NCBI GenBank assembly: GCA_034717695.1 | Contig: JAYELS010000017.1 | Location: 1 to 45,325, forward strand | Direction of reading: 5' to 3' | Source of the DNA: NAT127 sp034717695 | GTDB lineage: Bacteria > Pseudomonadota > Gammaproteobacteria > Pseudomonadales > Porticoccaceae | Length of the DNA: 45,325 nt | In this document: piece by piece, positions 14,976 to 22,846 of the stretch | Layout of the letters: every line of letters begins with the position of its first letter | Position numbering within the stretch: position 1 is the first letter of the stretch | Made by a program: the position numbers and the translations under genes | The notes under the pieces: model-generated | What the model was told of the DNA's origin: nothing | What the model saw: the letters and a program-made list of their open reading frames with translations, nothing else | The model's database searches: none

Positions 14976-17091
14976 AAAACCCCACCCGAACCCCCACCGT
15001 CAGGGTACGCGGCTGCCCGGGGCGGTATTCCAGGTCCGCCACCCCCACCTGGTTGCTGACGTAGGTGGCGTGGGTGCGGTCGGTGAGGTTGCGCAGCCGG
15101 GCGTAGACCTCTACCCCCTCAGTGAGGCGGCGGTGGCCCCGCAGGTTGACCAGGCCGTGGCCGCCGTACTCCTGGCTGTTGAGTTCATCAGTGTAGTAGC
15201 TGCCCAGGTATTCCCATTCCAGTTCCAGGCCCCAGGGGTCGTCGGGGGCGCCGTAGGTCAGGGTGGCGTTGCCCAGGTTGCGGGGCGCCCGGGGCAGGTC
15301 GTTGCCGGCGAAGTTGCAGGTGGCGGCGCCGCAGATGTAGCTGAAGTCCCGGTAGTCCTGGCGGCTATGGCTGAAGGCCAGGGCGGCGGACCAGCGCTCG
15401 GCCCAGCGGGCGTTCAGGCTCAGTTCGATACCCCGGTGGCGGGTTTCCCCGGCGTTGAGGGTCTTGCGGGTGCCGTCGCTGATAAGGTTGACGATGTCGT
15501 CCTCCACGGTCATCTGGTAGAGGGCCAGGTCGTAGCCGAGCCAGGGGGCCAGCTGGCCCCGCAAGCCGAGCTCACGGCTCACCGCGGTCACCGGTTCGAG
15601 GGCGGTGGTATCTGGCACCGCGCCACTCCTGAACAGCTGCCCGGCGGTGGCGGCGCGGAAGGCGTGGCGGTAGTTGGCGTACAGGTTGTGGTCGTCACTC
15701 AGGTCGTAAACCAGGCCGAGCTTTGGGCTCCACTGGCTGAAGGTGACCCGCTGGTCCTGCGGGCGATAGTGGCGGGCGGGAAAGGGCAGCGGGGCGAACA
15801 CCCCCACCTCCGCCACCGAGGGGTCGAGATTGTCCTGGTAGTCGATGCGGAAGTGGTCATAGCGCACCCCGGCGGTGAGCCGCAGGCGTTCCGTGGCCAG
15901 CCATTCCAGTTGCGAGTAGGGGGAGGCCGTCAGCTGGTCGGCGTCGAAGTCGTAGTTGATCCGGCCGCTGGTGCGGTAATCGGTGTAGATGTCGCCAACC
16001 CGAGCCGGCAGGATGCGCTCTTCCCGGTAGCTGGAGGGGGTGTAGTCCAGGTCGAGGCCGCTGATCCATTCCACGGCGCCGTCCCCCAGGGTGCGCCTAT
16101 GCTTGGCCATCAGCCCCAGGGTGGTGAACTCGGTGGTGTAGCGGTTGGGGTCGTAGGACAGCATCCAGAAGGGCATCAGTTCCATGCGGTTGTCCCGCAC
16201 GAAGCCGGTGAGGGTCCAGAGTTCCCGGTCGCTGGGTTCCCAGGCCAGTTCGCTGGACAGGCGCAGGGCGCGCACCTCGCGAAAGCCGATATCCCCGTGG
16301 TAGAGGTTTTTTTCGGGGTCGTTGCGGTAGTCCGCCACACCCAGGCCCGACACCCCGCTCTGGTCGATGGTGGAGAACGCCAGCACGGTCTTGCCGGTGA
16401 GGGTGGCGCTCCAGTCCTGGTCCCAGCGGGCGGTGAGGGAAGCGCGGCTGTAGTCCCCCGCCTCGCGAAAGCCCCGGTTGTCGGTGAGGTTCACCCGCAC
16501 CCCGGCGCGGCCGCGATCGTTGATGGCGCCGCTGGCGGACAGCAGGGCCCGGTACCAGTCGTCCTCGCCGGCTTCCAGTGTCAAACCCCGCTCGGGCTCG
16601 TCTCCGGGCGGCCGGGTGAGGCTGTTGATGATGCCGCCGATGGCATCGGAGCCGTAGAGGGCGGAACCGGGGCCCCGGGTCACCTCGATGGTGTCCGCCT
16701 GGGTGAGGTCGATCTCGTAGAGGCCGTTGTGGTTGAAGAAGCCGGTGGGCCGGGTGGGGATGCCGTCCTCCAGGAACAGGTACACCCCGCCGGTGGTCAG
16801 CGGCTGGCGGATGGCGGTCATGTGGCCCTCGCCCCCCTGGTTGTTGATGTGTACCCCGGCGAGGCGGTTGAGCAGCTCCGCCGGGTGGCCGGGCATCACC
16901 TGTTCGATGGCCTCCCGGTCGAGCACGGCGACGGATTCCGGCAACTCGGTGCGGGATTTTTCCTCCCGGGTGGCGGTGACCACCACCTGCTCCATCAGTG
17001 GCCTGTGAAAGGCCAGCACGGGCTCATCCTGGGCGGTGGCCTGGGTGCACAGGGCGCAGAGGGTCAGGGCAACGGCGGCGCGGGTTGGCAT
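14974..17091 (-). CDS. TonB-dependent receptor of the nirK cluster
   Basis: The protein has 705 residues. A signal peptide ends near ...TQATAQ. The TonB box region MEQVVVTATR is followed by a plug domain (about 45-165) and a 22-strand-type barrel ending in the aromatic C-terminus RVGF, typical for Omp85-inserted barrels. It belongs to the vitamin B12/colicin-type receptor group rather than the siderophore group. It lies 136 bases downstream of the multicopper oxidase gene on the same strand. Copper uptake for the two copper enzymes encoded upstream is a reasonable guess by analogy with NosA/OprC receptors, but the sequence alone does not show the ligand. Confidence 0.85.
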   Translation of the reverse strand: MPTRAAVALTLCALCTQATAQDEPVLAFHRPLMEQVVVTATREEKSRTELPESVAVLDREAIEQVMPGHPAELLNRLAGVHINNQGGEGHMTAIRQPLTTGGVYLFLEDGIPTRPTGFFNHNGLYEIDLTQADTIEVTRGPGSALYGSDAIGGIINSLTRPPGDEPERGLTLEAGEDDWYRALLSASGAINDRGRAGVRVNLTDNRGFREAGDYSRASLTARWDQDWSATLTGKTVLAFSTIDQSGVSGLGVADYRNDPEKNLYHGDIGFREVRALRLSSELAWEPSDRELWTLTGFVRDNRMELMPFWMLSYDPNRYTTEFTTLGLMAKHRRTLGDGAVEWISGLDLDYTPSSYREERILPARVGDIYTDYRTSGRINYDFDADQLTASPYSQLEWLATERLRLTAGVRYDHFRIDYQDNLDPSVAEVGVFAPLPFPARHYRPQDQRVTFSQWSPKLGLVYDLSDDHNLYANYRHAFRAATAGQLFRSGAVPDTTALEPVTAVSRELGLRGQLAPWLGYDLALYQMTVEDDIVNLISDGTRKTLNAGETRHRGIELSLNARWAERWSAALAFSHSRQDYRDFSYICGAATCNFAGNDLPRAPRNLGNATLTYGAPDDPWGLELEWEYLGSYYTDELNSQEYGGHGLVNLRGHRRLTEGVEVYARLRNLTDRTHATYVSNQVGVADLEYRPGQPRTLTVGVRVGF

Positions 17092-17194
17092 GGGGCTTCC
17101 TTTCGTCGGGCCGTGGGCATGGGGGCGCGGGTTTCAGGGCGCAAGGGGGCGTCAGGCCATAAGGATAAGGCCCGCGCCCGGCCCTGCCCCTGCC

Positions 17195-17215
17195 CCTGCG
17201 ACAAATTGTCGCAGG
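17195..17215. promoter_or_regulatory. 21-bp palindrome between multicopper oxidase and TonB receptor genes
   Basis: There are perfect 10-bp arms around one central base; the core is GCGACAAATTGTCGC. It lies about 100 bases upstream of the receptor start and 12 bases after the oxidase stop. It has no T-run on the minus strand, so an operator is at least as likely as a terminator. The core fits the loose GCGNC-N5-GNCGC pattern known for RegA/PrrA-type redox regulators; that link is tentative. Confidence 0.5.
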
Positions 17216-17227
17216 GCGGGCCTCCGG

Positions 17228-18283
17228 TCAGTGGCCGTGGGCGGGCCGCGCCGGGCGGCGGCGCTCGGCGGCGGGCTCGACACCCTTGAAGGCGGGGTTG
17301 TCGTGCAGGCCGTGGGGCTTGGCCATGGACTCCACCATGTAGAAGTCCGGCTCCGCCTCCAGGTCCTTCCACATGTACCACTCGGGCTTGTCCACCCCTT
17401 CGTACTCGATCACCAGCATGGAGCCGCCGTGGTCCTTGCCGTTGTTGGTGGTGTGGTGCTCGATGTGGTCGTGGGTCATCCAGATTCCCGGGTTGTCCAT
17501 GCGCATGATGACGTCGTAGCGCTCGCCGGGCTGCAGCGCCACCACGTCCGCCGCGATGGGGCTCGCCAGGGGCAGGCCATCCTTGTGGGTGATGAGCATG
17601 TCGTGGCCGTGGGTGTGGAAGGCGGTGGGGATGCTGGCGCCGATCAGCCGCAGGCGCAGCACGTCGCCCTCCTCGACCCGCAGCGGCTGGGTCATGGGGA
17701 AGGACTTGCCGTTGATGGAGAAGTAGTTGAGCACCTCGCCGGGCTTGCCGCCGGTACCGTATTCCTGGGCTACTTCGGAATTCCACCCGGAGAACATCAG
17801 GATGGCGTCCTTGGTCACCTCTTTCTCCACCGGGATGGGGTCCTTGGGATCGACGATCAGCGGCCCCCACATGCCCCGCAGCCCGATGTGCTCGGAGACA
17901 TTGACGTGGCAGTGGTACCAGAGGGTGCCCGGCTTGTTGACCACGAACTTGTAGGTGAAGCTGTCGCCGGGCTCGATGCCCAGCTGGGTGACGTCCGGCA
18001 CGCCGTCCTGGGGCCAGGTGTTGGTCTGGTAGACCCCGTGCCAGTGGATGGTGTGGTTGAGGGTGGTGTTGTTGTGCACGGTGACCTCCACCGCGTCCCC
18101 TTCCCTGACGTGGATCAGGGGGCCGGGCACCTGGCCGTTGAAGCCCCACACCTTGGCGCTGAAGCCGGGGGCCACCTCCAGGTCCACTTCCTCGATGGTC
18201 AGTTCAAACTGGCGGGTCTCCGCCAGGGCGCCGGCCACCGCCAGCAGGGTGGTTGCCAGCAGTAACAATAGTCTCGCCGTCAT
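17228..18283 (-). CDS. Two-domain multicopper oxidase, NcgA-like (type C)
   Basis: The protein has 351 residues. The ATG at 18283 follows GGAGG and opens a signal peptide (cut near ALA|ETRQ), so the enzyme is periplasmic. Domain 1 has HTIHWHG (77-83) and WYHCH (122-126) for the trinuclear site, plus a type 1 copper set (Cys125, His132, Met138). Domain 2 has HTHGH (223-227) and HDH (271-273) but no type 1 Cys. Type 1 copper in domain 1 only is the type C arrangement known from the Nitrosomonas blue copper oxidase of the ncg-nirK cluster. A histidine-containing tail (HGH) ends the protein. It is the fourth gene after nirK and two cytochromes, starting 4 bases after the previous stop. Oxidation of a cytochrome or copper is expected. 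Confidence 0.88.
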   Translation of the reverse strand: MTARLLLLLATTLLAVAGALAETRQFELTIEEVDLEVAPGFSAKVWGFNGQVPGPLIHVREGDAVEVTVHNNTTLNHTIHWHGVYQTNTWPQDGVPDVTQLGIEPGDSFTYKFVVNKPGTLWYHCHVNVSEHIGLRGMWGPLIVDPKDPIPVEKEVTKDAILMFSGWNSEVAQEYGTGGKPGEVLNYFSINGKSFPMTQPLRVEEGDVLRLRLIGASIPTAFHTHGHDMLITHKDGLPLASPIAADVVALQPGERYDVIMRMDNPGIWMTHDHIEHHTTNNGKDHGGSMLVIEYEGVDKPEWYMWKDLEAEPDFYMVESMAKPHGLHDNPAFKGVEPAAERRRPARPAHGH

Positions 18284-18287
18284 GCTT

Positions 18288-18650
18288 CTATCCTCCATTG
18301 CCGCAGCACAGTTCCCGCAGGTAGGAGACCAGTGCGTCGATGTCGTCGTCGGTGAGGTTGCCGCCCCAGGCGGGCATCAGCACCGACTTGTTGATGCTCT
18401 TGCCGCCATGCTTGATGGCCTTGAACAGTTCCTCGTCGGTGCGCGCCGACATCTCGCCCCGGTCCGTGTGATTGCGGGGCTGGACCGACATGGCGGGCAC
18501 GTTGACCCCCTTGCCGTCGCCGTTGACCCCGTGGCACTGGGTGCAGTAGATGTCGTACAGGGCCTTGCCCTGCTGGGGCTCCGCCGCCACCGGCAGGGCC
18601 AGGGTCAGCGCCAGTGTGACGGCCGCCGTCATGGATGTAGCGAGATTCAT
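18288..18650 (-). CDS. Monohaem cytochrome c, NcgB-like
   Basis: The protein has 120 residues with a signal peptide (ending PVAA|EPQQ). The single haem motif is CTQCH near residue 36, and the distal Met is in VLMPAWGGNLTDDDID, a class I cytochrome c pattern. A second cysteine pair, LCCGNGG, closes the protein. Its ATG overlaps the stop of the dihaem cytochrome gene by 4 bases. As a periplasmic electron carrier it probably feeds NirK or the multicopper oxidase. Confidence 0.9.
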   Translation of the reverse strand: MNLATSMTAAVTLALTLALPVAAEPQQGKALYDIYCTQCHGVNGDGKGVNVPAMSVQPRNHTDRGEMSARTDEELFKAIKHGGKSINKSVLMPAWGGNLTDDDIDALVSYLRELCCGNGG

Positions 18651-19345
18651 GGCTGCTCCTCCCCGATCAGTTTCAGGTAGTTGGCGAGGCGGCCCACGGC
18701 GGCCTCGTTGAGGCCGGCGTTGGGCATCAGGGTGTTGGGGTCCCAGGCCGCGGGGTCGGCGATGACCGCGGCGATGAACGCCGGTTGCAGCCGCTGCCAG
18801 GCGGTGTACAGCTCCGGTCCCGAGAAGCCGCCGTAGCCGGGAGCGTCCTGGTGGCAGGCGTCGCAGCCGTTGAACTTGGTGAAGTTCAGCTCCCCCATGC
18901 GCTGGGCGATGGTGCCTGGCTGGTAGGTCACCGCGGCGATCAGGTCGTCGTGGGGGCGCAGGGTCATCAGGTACTGGCTTACCAGGCGCGCCTCATTGGC
19001 GTCGAGGGCCGGGTGTGTGTCCAGTGCATCGGGGTCGATGACGTCGCCGTCGGGGCCGCTCGTTACCGCCGCCGGTGGGAACACCCCGGCGGGGCGCAGG
19101 CGCTCGGGCTTTTGCAGCCAGGCCTCCAGCCACTCGGCGCGGAACTTGTTGCCGGCGTAGTACAGGGGCGGGCCCTTGCGGGTGGCCCGCTCACCGTGGC
19201 CGAGGGCCTGGTAGTCGGGGCGCTCCAGGGCGTGGCAGCCGGCGCAGTTGTCCCGCGCCAGGGCCTCCCCGTCGCCGGCGGCCGCCGCCGCGAGGGGCGC
19301 GACGGCCCCCAGCAGCAGGGCCGCGGTCAGGGTCTTCAGGGTCAT
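18647..19345 (-). CDS. Dihaem cytochrome c, NcgC-like
   Basis: The protein has 232 residues with a signal peptide (ending ...AAAAA|GDG). There are two haem-binding motifs, CAGCH (near 34-38) and CDACH (near 160-164), each in a class I-like cytochrome domain, with candidate distal Met residues including NTLMPNAGL. The ATG at 19345 follows AAGGAGGTG at ideal spacing, 12 bases after the nirK stop. In the Nitrosomonas ncg cluster the multicopper oxidase and nirK genes are accompanied by a mono- and a dihaem cytochrome, which this pair matches. Confidence 0.9.
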   Translation of the reverse strand: MTLKTLTAALLLGAVAPLAAAAAGDGEALARDNCAGCHALERPDYQALGHGERATRKGPPLYYAGNKFRAEWLEAWLQKPERLRPAGVFPPAAVTSGPDGDVIDPDALDTHPALDANEARLVSQYLMTLRPHDDLIAAVTYQPGTIAQRMGELNFTKFNGCDACHQDAPGYGGFSGPELYTAWQRLQPAFIAAVIADPAAWDPNTLMPNAGLNEAAVGRLANYLKLIGEEQP

Positions 19346-19357
19346 GTCACACCTCCT

Positions 19358-20296
19358 TCAGCGCAGCAGCAGCTGGTCGCCCCGGCCCTTGGCGGCGTCG
19401 GCGTCGCCGTGGTTCATGAGCACGGAGATGGCGCCGTTCAGGGCGTGCTTCATGCGGTGATCCACCAGGGCATTGTTGGTGGGGCGATCGGCGGGGCTGA
19501 CGATGTCCAGGGTCAGGCCGTGGGCGGGGGGCACCTCAACAGTTTGCAGGCCCCAGGACAGGTTCTTGGGGTTACCGTTGTCCCACACCTGCTCCCAGAT
19601 GCCGGCGATGGGGTGGAAGGCCGCGGCCTCGTTGATCATGGCGTTGACGAAGTGGATGCGCACCCGCTCCCCGGGCTTGCTCTCCAGGGTCTGGCTGGCG
19701 TTGGGGTCGTGCACCGGGTCGTAGTGGAACTGCCTGCCGTTGACCAGCACGCCCTTCCAGCCCTTGCCCATCTTCATGTCGTCGGCGGCGGTGCCGGCCT
19801 CGAACAGATCGCCCTGTACCAGCACGTACTCCCGGTCGGGCTTGGGGAAGTTCTCGCTGTAGCCTTCGGCGGGATCGACAATGATCACCCCGTACATGCC
19901 GCGGCCAATGTGCTCCGCCATGGAGTCGGCGCCACAGTGGTAGATGAACACCCCGGGGTACTCCGCCTTGAAGGTGAACTTCTTGGTCTCGCCGGGCTTG
20001 ATGGCCTCGAACTCGTCGAGCACGTCGGCGCGGGCGGCGTGGAAGTCCATGGAGTGGCTCTGCTCGTTGGCGGGGTCGTTGAGCAGGGTGAAATCCACCA
20101 CGTCCCCCTGCTTGACCCGCACCAGGGGGCCGGGGATGGTGCCGTTGTAGGTCCACATGGCTTGCCTGGTGCCGGCGTTGTCCACCACCACGTCCACTTC
20201 CTTGACGGTCATGTCCACCTTGATGGTGTCCGCGGCGGCCAGGGCGCTGGCGAGGCCGGCGGTGGCGATGACGAGGGAACGAAGGGCTGCTCTCAT
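19358..20296 (-). CDS. nirK: Copper-containing nitrite reductase
   Basis: The protein has 312 residues; the ATG at 20296 follows AAGGAG at 7 bases. A signal peptide (ending ALAAA|DTIK) sends it to the periplasm. Type 1 copper ligands are His81, Cys121, His129 and Met134 (HSMDFHA, YHCGADSMAEHIGRGM). Type 2 ligands are His86, His120 and His280 (VDHRMKH), with catalytic Asp84 and His228 (AFHPIAGIW). The compact form with FHPIAGIWEQV resembles the Nitrosomonas-type NirK rather than the Alcaligenes type. It reduces nitrite to NO, for denitrification or nitrite tolerance. It is the first gene of a four-gene unit with two cytochromes and a multicopper oxidase. No NorB or NosZ gene is in the window. 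Confidence 0.92.
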   Translation of the reverse strand: MRAALRSLVIATAGLASALAAADTIKVDMTVKEVDVVVDNAGTRQAMWTYNGTIPGPLVRVKQGDVVDFTLLNDPANEQSHSMDFHAARADVLDEFEAIKPGETKKFTFKAEYPGVFIYHCGADSMAEHIGRGMYGVIIVDPAEGYSENFPKPDREYVLVQGDLFEAGTAADDMKMGKGWKGVLVNGRQFHYDPVHDPNASQTLESKPGERVRIHFVNAMINEAAAFHPIAGIWEQVWDNGNPKNLSWGLQTVEVPPAHGLTLDIVSPADRPTNNALVDHRMKHALNGAISVLMNHGDADAAKGRGDQLLLR

Positions 20297-20353
20297 GGGT
20301 GTCTCCTTGCGGTTTATTGGATTCAGTGGAGGAGAGCCAACATTCATGCCAAC

Positions 20354-20369
20354 AATAAAGTTGTTTATT
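20354..20369. promoter_or_regulatory. AT-rich inverted repeat upstream of nirK
   Basis: AATAAA and TTTATT flank GTTG in the AT-rich stretch 58-73 bases upstream of the nirK start. It could be an operator for the nirK unit or for the divergent GGDEF-EAL gene. I looked for FNR/DNR, NnrR and NsrR-like boxes here and saw none. Confidence 0.35.
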
Positions 20370-20513
20370 AACAGTTTGTTATGATTTTTGCGTGTGGTTG
20401 CGACACCGTCCATACGCTGTCGTAATGACGCGGCACGGCAAAATGACAGCAGCGGGGCGCCCCGGTGGGGCTGTGCCCGGCTGGCACGGTTAGTGCTAGA
20501 TGCTCTGGGTCCA

Positions 20514-22649
20514 ATGGAGGACTCCGCCATCAGCTCCACCGCCCTTCAGAATCCGAAGCACAGGGAACGTCTGCTCACCATGCTGCTCAGTGAACTGGAC
20601 GGCATGGTGTACCTGTGCCGGGTGGATCGCCACTGGACCATGGAATTCATCAGCCAGGGTTGCCGCGCCCTCACCGGCTACAGCCGCGACGACCTGCTCC
20701 TCAACCGCAGCCTGTCCTTCAACGACATCATCCACCCGGAGGATCGCGAGCGGGTGTGGGAGTGCATCGCCAAGGCCCTGGCGGAGGAGCGGGCGTTTTC
20801 GGTGGAGTACCGCATCCTCCACGCCGACCGCAGCGAGCGCTGGGTGTGGGAGCGGGGCAGGGGCATCCTCCAGCCGGGGGCCGAGCACCGCCTGTTGCAG
20901 GGCTTCATCCAGGACATCACCGAGCGCCACCTGCGGGAAAAGGCCCTGATCGAGGCGGAGCAGCGCTACCGCAACATCTTCGAGAACGCCACCGAGGGCA
21001 TCTTCCAGACCACCCTCGACGGCCACTACCTGGAGGTCAACGGCGCCCTGGCGCGGATCTACGGTTTCGACTCCCCGGTGGACATGGTCCACAACCTCCA
21101 CGACATCGGCCAGCAACTCTATGTGCTGCCCCGTCGCCGCGACGAATTCATCCGCCTGATGCAGGAGAAGGGCGTGGTGGTGAACTTCGAATCCCAGGTG
21201 TTTCGCCGCGACGGCACTGTCATCTGGATTTCCGAAAACGCCCACGAGGTGCGCGACACCGACGGTCGCCTGCGCTATTACGAAGGCACCGTGGAGGACA
21301 TCACCGAGCGCAAGGCCTACGAGCAGCTGATCGCCCACCAGGCCACCCACGACACCCTCACCGGGCTGCCCAACCGGGCGCTGATCCTGGAGCGCATCGA
21401 CCACGCCATCCGCCGTGCCCGGGACGACGACTCCGGGGTGGCGGTGGTGTTCATCGACCTCGACCACTTCAAGAACGTCAACGACAGCCTCGGCCACAAC
21501 GCCGGCGACGAGATGATCCGCACCGTGGCGGAACGGCTCAGGGCCTGCCTCCGGGAGCACGACACGGTGGCGCGCCTCGGCGGCGACGAGTTCGTGCTGC
21601 TGCTCACCGACATCCGCAGGGACATGGCCCTGGTGTCCCGGGCGGTGGCGCGGCTGCTGGAGGCCATCGAGCAGCCCTGCACCCTCGCCGGGCGGGAGTA
21701 CCTCATCACCTGCAGCCTGGGGGTGAGTTTCTACCCCACCGACGGGGTCGACGCCGAGACCCTTCTGAAGAACGCCGACCTCGCCATGTACAAGGCCAAG
21801 GCCTCGGGGCGCAACGCCTACCGCTTCTATACCCCGGAGCTCAACCTGTGCATGGCCGAGCGCCTGGAACTGGAGCAGCAGCTGCGGGTGGCGATCAACG
21901 AGCGCCAGTTCGAACTCCATTACCAGGGCAAGTACGACCTCGCCAGCGGCCGCCTCACCGGCGCCGAGGCACTGGTGCGCTGGCGCCGCCCGGGGGATCT
22001 GGAGCCGATGCTGCCGGACAACTTCATCGCCCTCGCCGAGGACACCGGGCTCATCAATCCCCTCGGCCTCTGGGTACTGGAGGAGGCCTGCCGGCAGATG
22101 CGCCAGTGGCTCGACGCCGGCCTCGCGGTGGTGCCCATGGCGGTCAACCTCTCGGCCCGGCAGTTCCAGCAGCAGGGCCTGGTGGGGCAGGTGGAGGCGG
22201 CATTGCGGGCCAGCGGCCTGCCCCCGGAGCTGCTGGTGCTGGAGGTCACCGAGAGCTGCCTGGTGCTCGACGAGGCGCCGTTTGTCGACGCCCTCCTGCA
22301 GCTGCGGCGCCTCGGGGTTGCCATTGCCCTCGACGATTTCGGCACCGGCTATTCCAACATGCAGTCGTTGAAGACCATGCCGGTGAGCTGGCTCAAGATC
22401 GACCGCTCCTTCATCGCCGGGGTGGAGCGGGACGAGCGCGACCGCGCCATCTACCGGGCGGTGGTGGCCATGGCCCGCCAGCTGGACCTGCGGGTGGTGG
22501 CGGAGGGGGTGGAAAACGCCGGGCAGTACGAATTTCTGCGCCATATCGGCTGCGACGAGGCCCAGGGGTTTTACTGCGCGCGGCCGCTGGTGGCGCGGCG
22601 CTTCGAGAGGCTCCTGCCCGCCGGGGCCCGAATGCGGCGCGGCGCCTGA
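20514..22649 (+). CDS. PAS-PAS-GGDEF-EAL bifunctional c-di-GMP protein
   Basis: The protein has 711 residues from ATG 20514, which I prefer because it places the first PAS domain close to the N-terminus; the frame is open further up to 20388. Two PAS/PAC units (about 25-145 and 150-275, ending DITER each) are followed by GGDEF (RLGGDEF, motif 356-360, with RxxD I-site REHD) and EAL domains (EALVRW, Glu485). All EAL metal and catalytic motifs look intact: NLSARQF, EVTES, DDFGTGYS, LKIDRSF, EGVEN. It is a soluble sensor that could make or degrade c-di-GMP. It diverges from nirK across 217 bases. Confidence 0.92.
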   Translation: MEDSAISSTALQNPKHRERLLTMLLSELDGMVYLCRVDRHWTMEFISQGCRALTGYSRDDLLLNRSLSFNDIIHPEDRERVWECIAKALAEERAFSVEYRILHADRSERWVWERGRGILQPGAEHRLLQGFIQDITERHLREKALIEAEQRYRNIFENATEGIFQTTLDGHYLEVNGALARIYGFDSPVDMVHNLHDIGQQLYVLPRRRDEFIRLMQEKGVVVNFESQVFRRDGTVIWISENAHEVRDTDGRLRYYEGTVEDITERKAYEQLIAHQATHDTLTGLPNRALILERIDHAIRRARDDDSGVAVVFIDLDHFKNVNDSLGHNAGDEMIRTVAERLRACLREHDTVARLGGDEFVLLLTDIRRDMALVSRAVARLLEAIEQPCTLAGREYLITCSLGVSFYPTDGVDAETLLKNADLAMYKAKASGRNAYRFYTPELNLCMAERLELEQQLRVAINERQFELHYQGKYDLASGRLTGAEALVRWRRPGDLEPMLPDNFIALAEDTGLINPLGLWVLEEACRQMRQWLDAGLAVVPMAVNLSARQFQQQGLVGQVEAALRASGLPPELLVLEVTESCLVLDEAPFVDALLQLRRLGVAIALDDFGTGYSNMQSLKTMPVSWLKIDRSFIAGVERDERDRAIYRAVVAMARQLDLRVVAEGVENAGQYEFLRHIGCDEAQGFYCARPLVARRFERLLPAGARMRRGA

Positions 22650-22671
22650 AATCGCTGCCCGACCAACAGTG

Positions 22672-22701
22672 TTGGACTTGTGCAACCCGCGCCGCTATAG
22701 T
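22672..22701 (+). promoter_or_regulatory. Promoter of the RhlE-type helicase gene
   Basis: TTGGAC (22672-22677) and TATAGT (22696-22701) are 18 bases apart. The predicted transcript would have a leader of about 140 bases before the ATG at 22847. Long leaders are common in cold-induced helicase genes. The -10 and its flank (TATAGTGGCC) match those of the csp promoter at 28006. Confidence 0.6.
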
Positions 22702-22846
22702 GGCCGCCTTCGTGGTGCCCTTCGGTCGGCGCCCCATGTGTCCAAGGTCGTTGCTCAATTCCCTTCCCAGACACCTTTTAAACCACCCCCCTGCGACCGT
22801 TCCGTGCCCCGTGCCCGGACAGGAGGGTTTCGGAGTAGACAAATCC

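Noticed and set aside
20297..20513. FNR/DNR, NnrR or NsrR operator upstream of nirK
   Set aside because: I searched for TTGAT-N4-ATCAA-like and NsrR-like patterns and found no credible match. Only an AT-rich inverted repeat is present.
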